From DATJPR01 sp963843525 (GTDB lineage: Bacteria > Bacteroidota > Ignavibacteria > UBA10030 > UBA6906), in NCBI GenBank assembly GCA_963843525.1, contig CAWJKM010000005.1, positions 713,095 to 777,094 on the forward strand: a stretch of 64,000 bases of DNA, read 5' to 3'. How positions within the stretch are numbered: the stretch's first letter is position 1; each line of letters starts with the position of its first letter. The notes beneath the pieces were generated by a model, which was given only the letters and a program-made list of their open reading frames with translations, did no database searches and was not told the DNA's origin. Position numbers and translations under genes: made by a program. Below, piece by piece: positions 62,718-64,000 of the stretch.

Positions 62718-63689
62718 ATGAAAGCAGTCGTGTACGAACGCTACGGTCCGCCGGATGTTCTTGAAATACGGGAAGTCGAAAAACCCACACCCCGGAACAC
62801 CGAAGTCCTGATACGGACACGCGCGACCACGGTAACATCCGGGGACTGGAGGGCCCGCAGTCTCAAAGTGCCACACGGCTTCGGGCTCATTGCGCGATTG
62901 TTCCTGGGAGTCTCGGGACCGAGACATCCCATCCTGGGGACAGAGCTTGCCGGCGACATTGAATCGGTCGGCAAAGACGTGCGCAAATTCAAGGTCGGTG
63001 ACCCGGTCTTTGCCTATAGCGGTGCCGGCATGGGCTGTTATGCGGAGTACAGGTGCATGCCGGAGGATGGGCCGGTGGCATTGAAACCGCCCAATCTGAC
63101 CTACGATGAAGCCGCGGCCATGTCGTTTGGCGGATCAACGGTGCTGGATTTCTTCAGAAGAGGAAAACTTCAGCGCGGGGAGAGGGTCCTCATCAACGGC
63201 GCCTCAGGCGGGGTAGGCACAGCGGCGGTGCAGCTTGCCAGGCACTTCGGGGCAGAGGTCACGGGGGTATGCAGCAAAGCGAACATGGCATTGGTGAGGT
63301 CCCTGGGTGCTGCGCATGTCATCGACTACACGAGCGATGACTTCGCGCGACATGGAGAAGCCTACGACATCATTGTCGACACCGTGGGCACGGCCCCGTT
63401 CGCCCGCAGCAAAGGTTCGCTCAAGGACGGAGGACGCCTTCTTCAGGTCCTGGGCGGGCTGCCGGACCTGCTTCGGATTCCCTGGGTGTCGATGACGAGC
63501 AGCAAGAAGATCATCGCCGGACCGGCAGCCGAGCGCGCCGCCGACCTGCCCTTCCTCGCGGAGCTGGCGAAGGCGGGAGAATACAGACCGGTCATTGATC
63601 GGCGTTATCCGTTTGAGCAGATCGTGGAGGCGCACAGGTATGTCGACGCGGGACACAAGAAGGGAAACGTCGTGATAACGATGGCGTGA
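62718..63689 (+). CDS. NAD(P)-dependent MDR oxidoreductase (zeta-crystallin/quinone-reductase type)
   Basis: 323 residues. GroES-like N-terminal domain (MKAVVYERYGPPDVLEIREV) and a Rossmann domain with LINGASGGVGTAAVQLAR. The catalytic Zn ligands of classical alcohol dehydrogenases are missing (no GHE; ILGTELAGDI instead), so it is of the zinc-free quinone-reductase type. The substrate is probably a quinone, enone or similar small carbonyl. AAGGGGG lies before the ATG. Last gene of the window. Confidence 0.9.
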   Translation: MKAVVYERYGPPDVLEIREVEKPTPRNTEVLIRTRATTVTSGDWRARSLKVPHGFGLIARLFLGVSGPRHPILGTELAGDIESVGKDVRKFKVGDPVFAYSGAGMGCYAEYRCMPEDGPVALKPPNLTYDEAAAMSFGGSTVLDFFRRGKLQRGERVLINGASGGVGTAAVQLARHFGAEVTGVCSKANMALVRSLGAAHVIDYTSDDFARHGEAYDIIVDTVGTAPFARSKGSLKDGGRLLQVLGGLPDLLRIPWVSMTSSKKIIAGPAAERAADLPFLAELAKAGEYRPVIDRRYPFEQIVEAHRYVDAGHKKGNVVITMA

Positions 63690-63713
63690 CGAGTGAACCG
63701 AGCGCCGGCTGTG

Positions 63714-63978
63714 AGGGGAAAGGGGGAGGGGGGGAGGGGGGAAGGGGAAGGGGGGAAGGGAGAAGGGGAGAAGGGGAGAAAGGGAGAAAGGGAGACTGGG
63801 GGACTGTGAGACTCGGGGACGTGGAGAGTGCCTACTGTGAACCGATTACTGATAACGAACTAGGTCTAACCCACTGTCTACTGTCAACTGTATACTGTTA
63901 ACTGTTCTTGGGACTTGGAGATAATGCGGAACTGTTTTCTTCCTACTGTCTACGTCCTACTTCATACTCTCTGCTTAT
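63714..63978. repeat. Composite repeat block at the right edge
   Basis: 63714-63800 is G/A-only (GGGGAAG, GGGGAGA). 63795-63830 has GGGAGACT/GGGGACT units. 63868-63910 has five ACTGTCT/ACTGTCA/ACTGTAT/ACTGTTA heptamers (reverse complement of ACAGTAG). 63937-63978 has TTCCTAC/TGTCTAC/GTCCTAC units. Four array families lie within 265 bases; no gene follows to the window's end. Confidence 0.88.
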
Positions 63979-64000
63979 CCACCGATAGGAACTGCCAATT

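Overview
The window is a GC-rich (high fifties percent by eye), gene-dense bacterial chromosome segment with no phage or transposon genes, no tRNA or complete rRNA gene and no CRISPR array. The gene set points to the Bacteroidota/Chlorobiota/Ignavibacteria side of the FCB group (inference): a GWxTD-domain TPR protein, DUF2851, a DUF5916/CBM9 outer-membrane protein, the ileS-dksA-lspA-rluD string, a fused malic enzyme-phosphotransacetylase and Rrf2-cydAB are all familiar from that lineage. kdsB, a heptosyltransferase-type GT9 enzyme and beta-barrel proteins argue for a Gram-negative envelope with LPS. NDH-2 plus cytochrome bd suggests oxygen respiration, probably at low oxygen.

Layout. 1-9 kb: end of an outer-membrane barrel gene, DUF2851, pyrF, NDH-2, a frameshifted GWxTD gene, larE and a TPR protein. 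9-21.7 kb (mostly +): yggS, divIVA-pnp (overlapping), ileS-dksA-lspA-rluD, a convergent toast-rack protein with its ECF sigma factor, tmk-ctp and a TauE/SafE transporter. 21.9-26 kb: a small motility-like protein, a deoxynucleoside kinase and the Rrf2-cydA-cydB operon. 26.5-36 kb: murA-dinB-like, a large membrane metallopeptidase-GT9 pair, an esterase, a TerC/Alx transporter and maeB. 36.5-49.9 kb: M48 protease-plsC, gatC-kdsB-DUF502-pyrG, cupin, trmO, GyrI-like, DUF3052-like, DUF2721, typA-glgP-hydrolase. 50-64 kb is looser and more accessory: DUF5916 barrel, VWA protein, SnoaL-like lipoprotein, DUF1579 overlapping a GAF-PP2C phosphatase, a membrane PP2C phosphatase, several small unknown proteins, an exported amidohydrolase, an exported metallo-beta-lactamase-fold protein and an MDR oxidoreductase.

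The most unusual feature is in the gaps between genes. At least nine intergenic sites carry degenerate tandem arrays of 7-8 bp units in a few recurring sequence families (ACAGTAG, TAGGAAG, ACAGGGG, GAGACTTT/AGTCTCCG, purine-only, GATTGAA). At two sites, arrays lie in inverted orientation around a core and could fold into long hairpins. They resemble the heptanucleotide STRR repeats described in filamentous cyanobacteria, but here they sit in what looks like an FCB genome.

Other non-coding signals: eight sigma70-like promoters with an exact 17-bp spacer, several ending almost at the start codon; a triple GACCWGGTC site at 11-bp period before trmO; mutually exclusive hairpins before the TauE/SafE gene; a hidden ribosome-binding site with a 24-codon upstream ORF; a 15-base match to the conserved 5' end of 16S rRNA in a non-coding gap; and five clear terminator hairpins. 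All family assignments come from reading translations and motifs; no database search was run.
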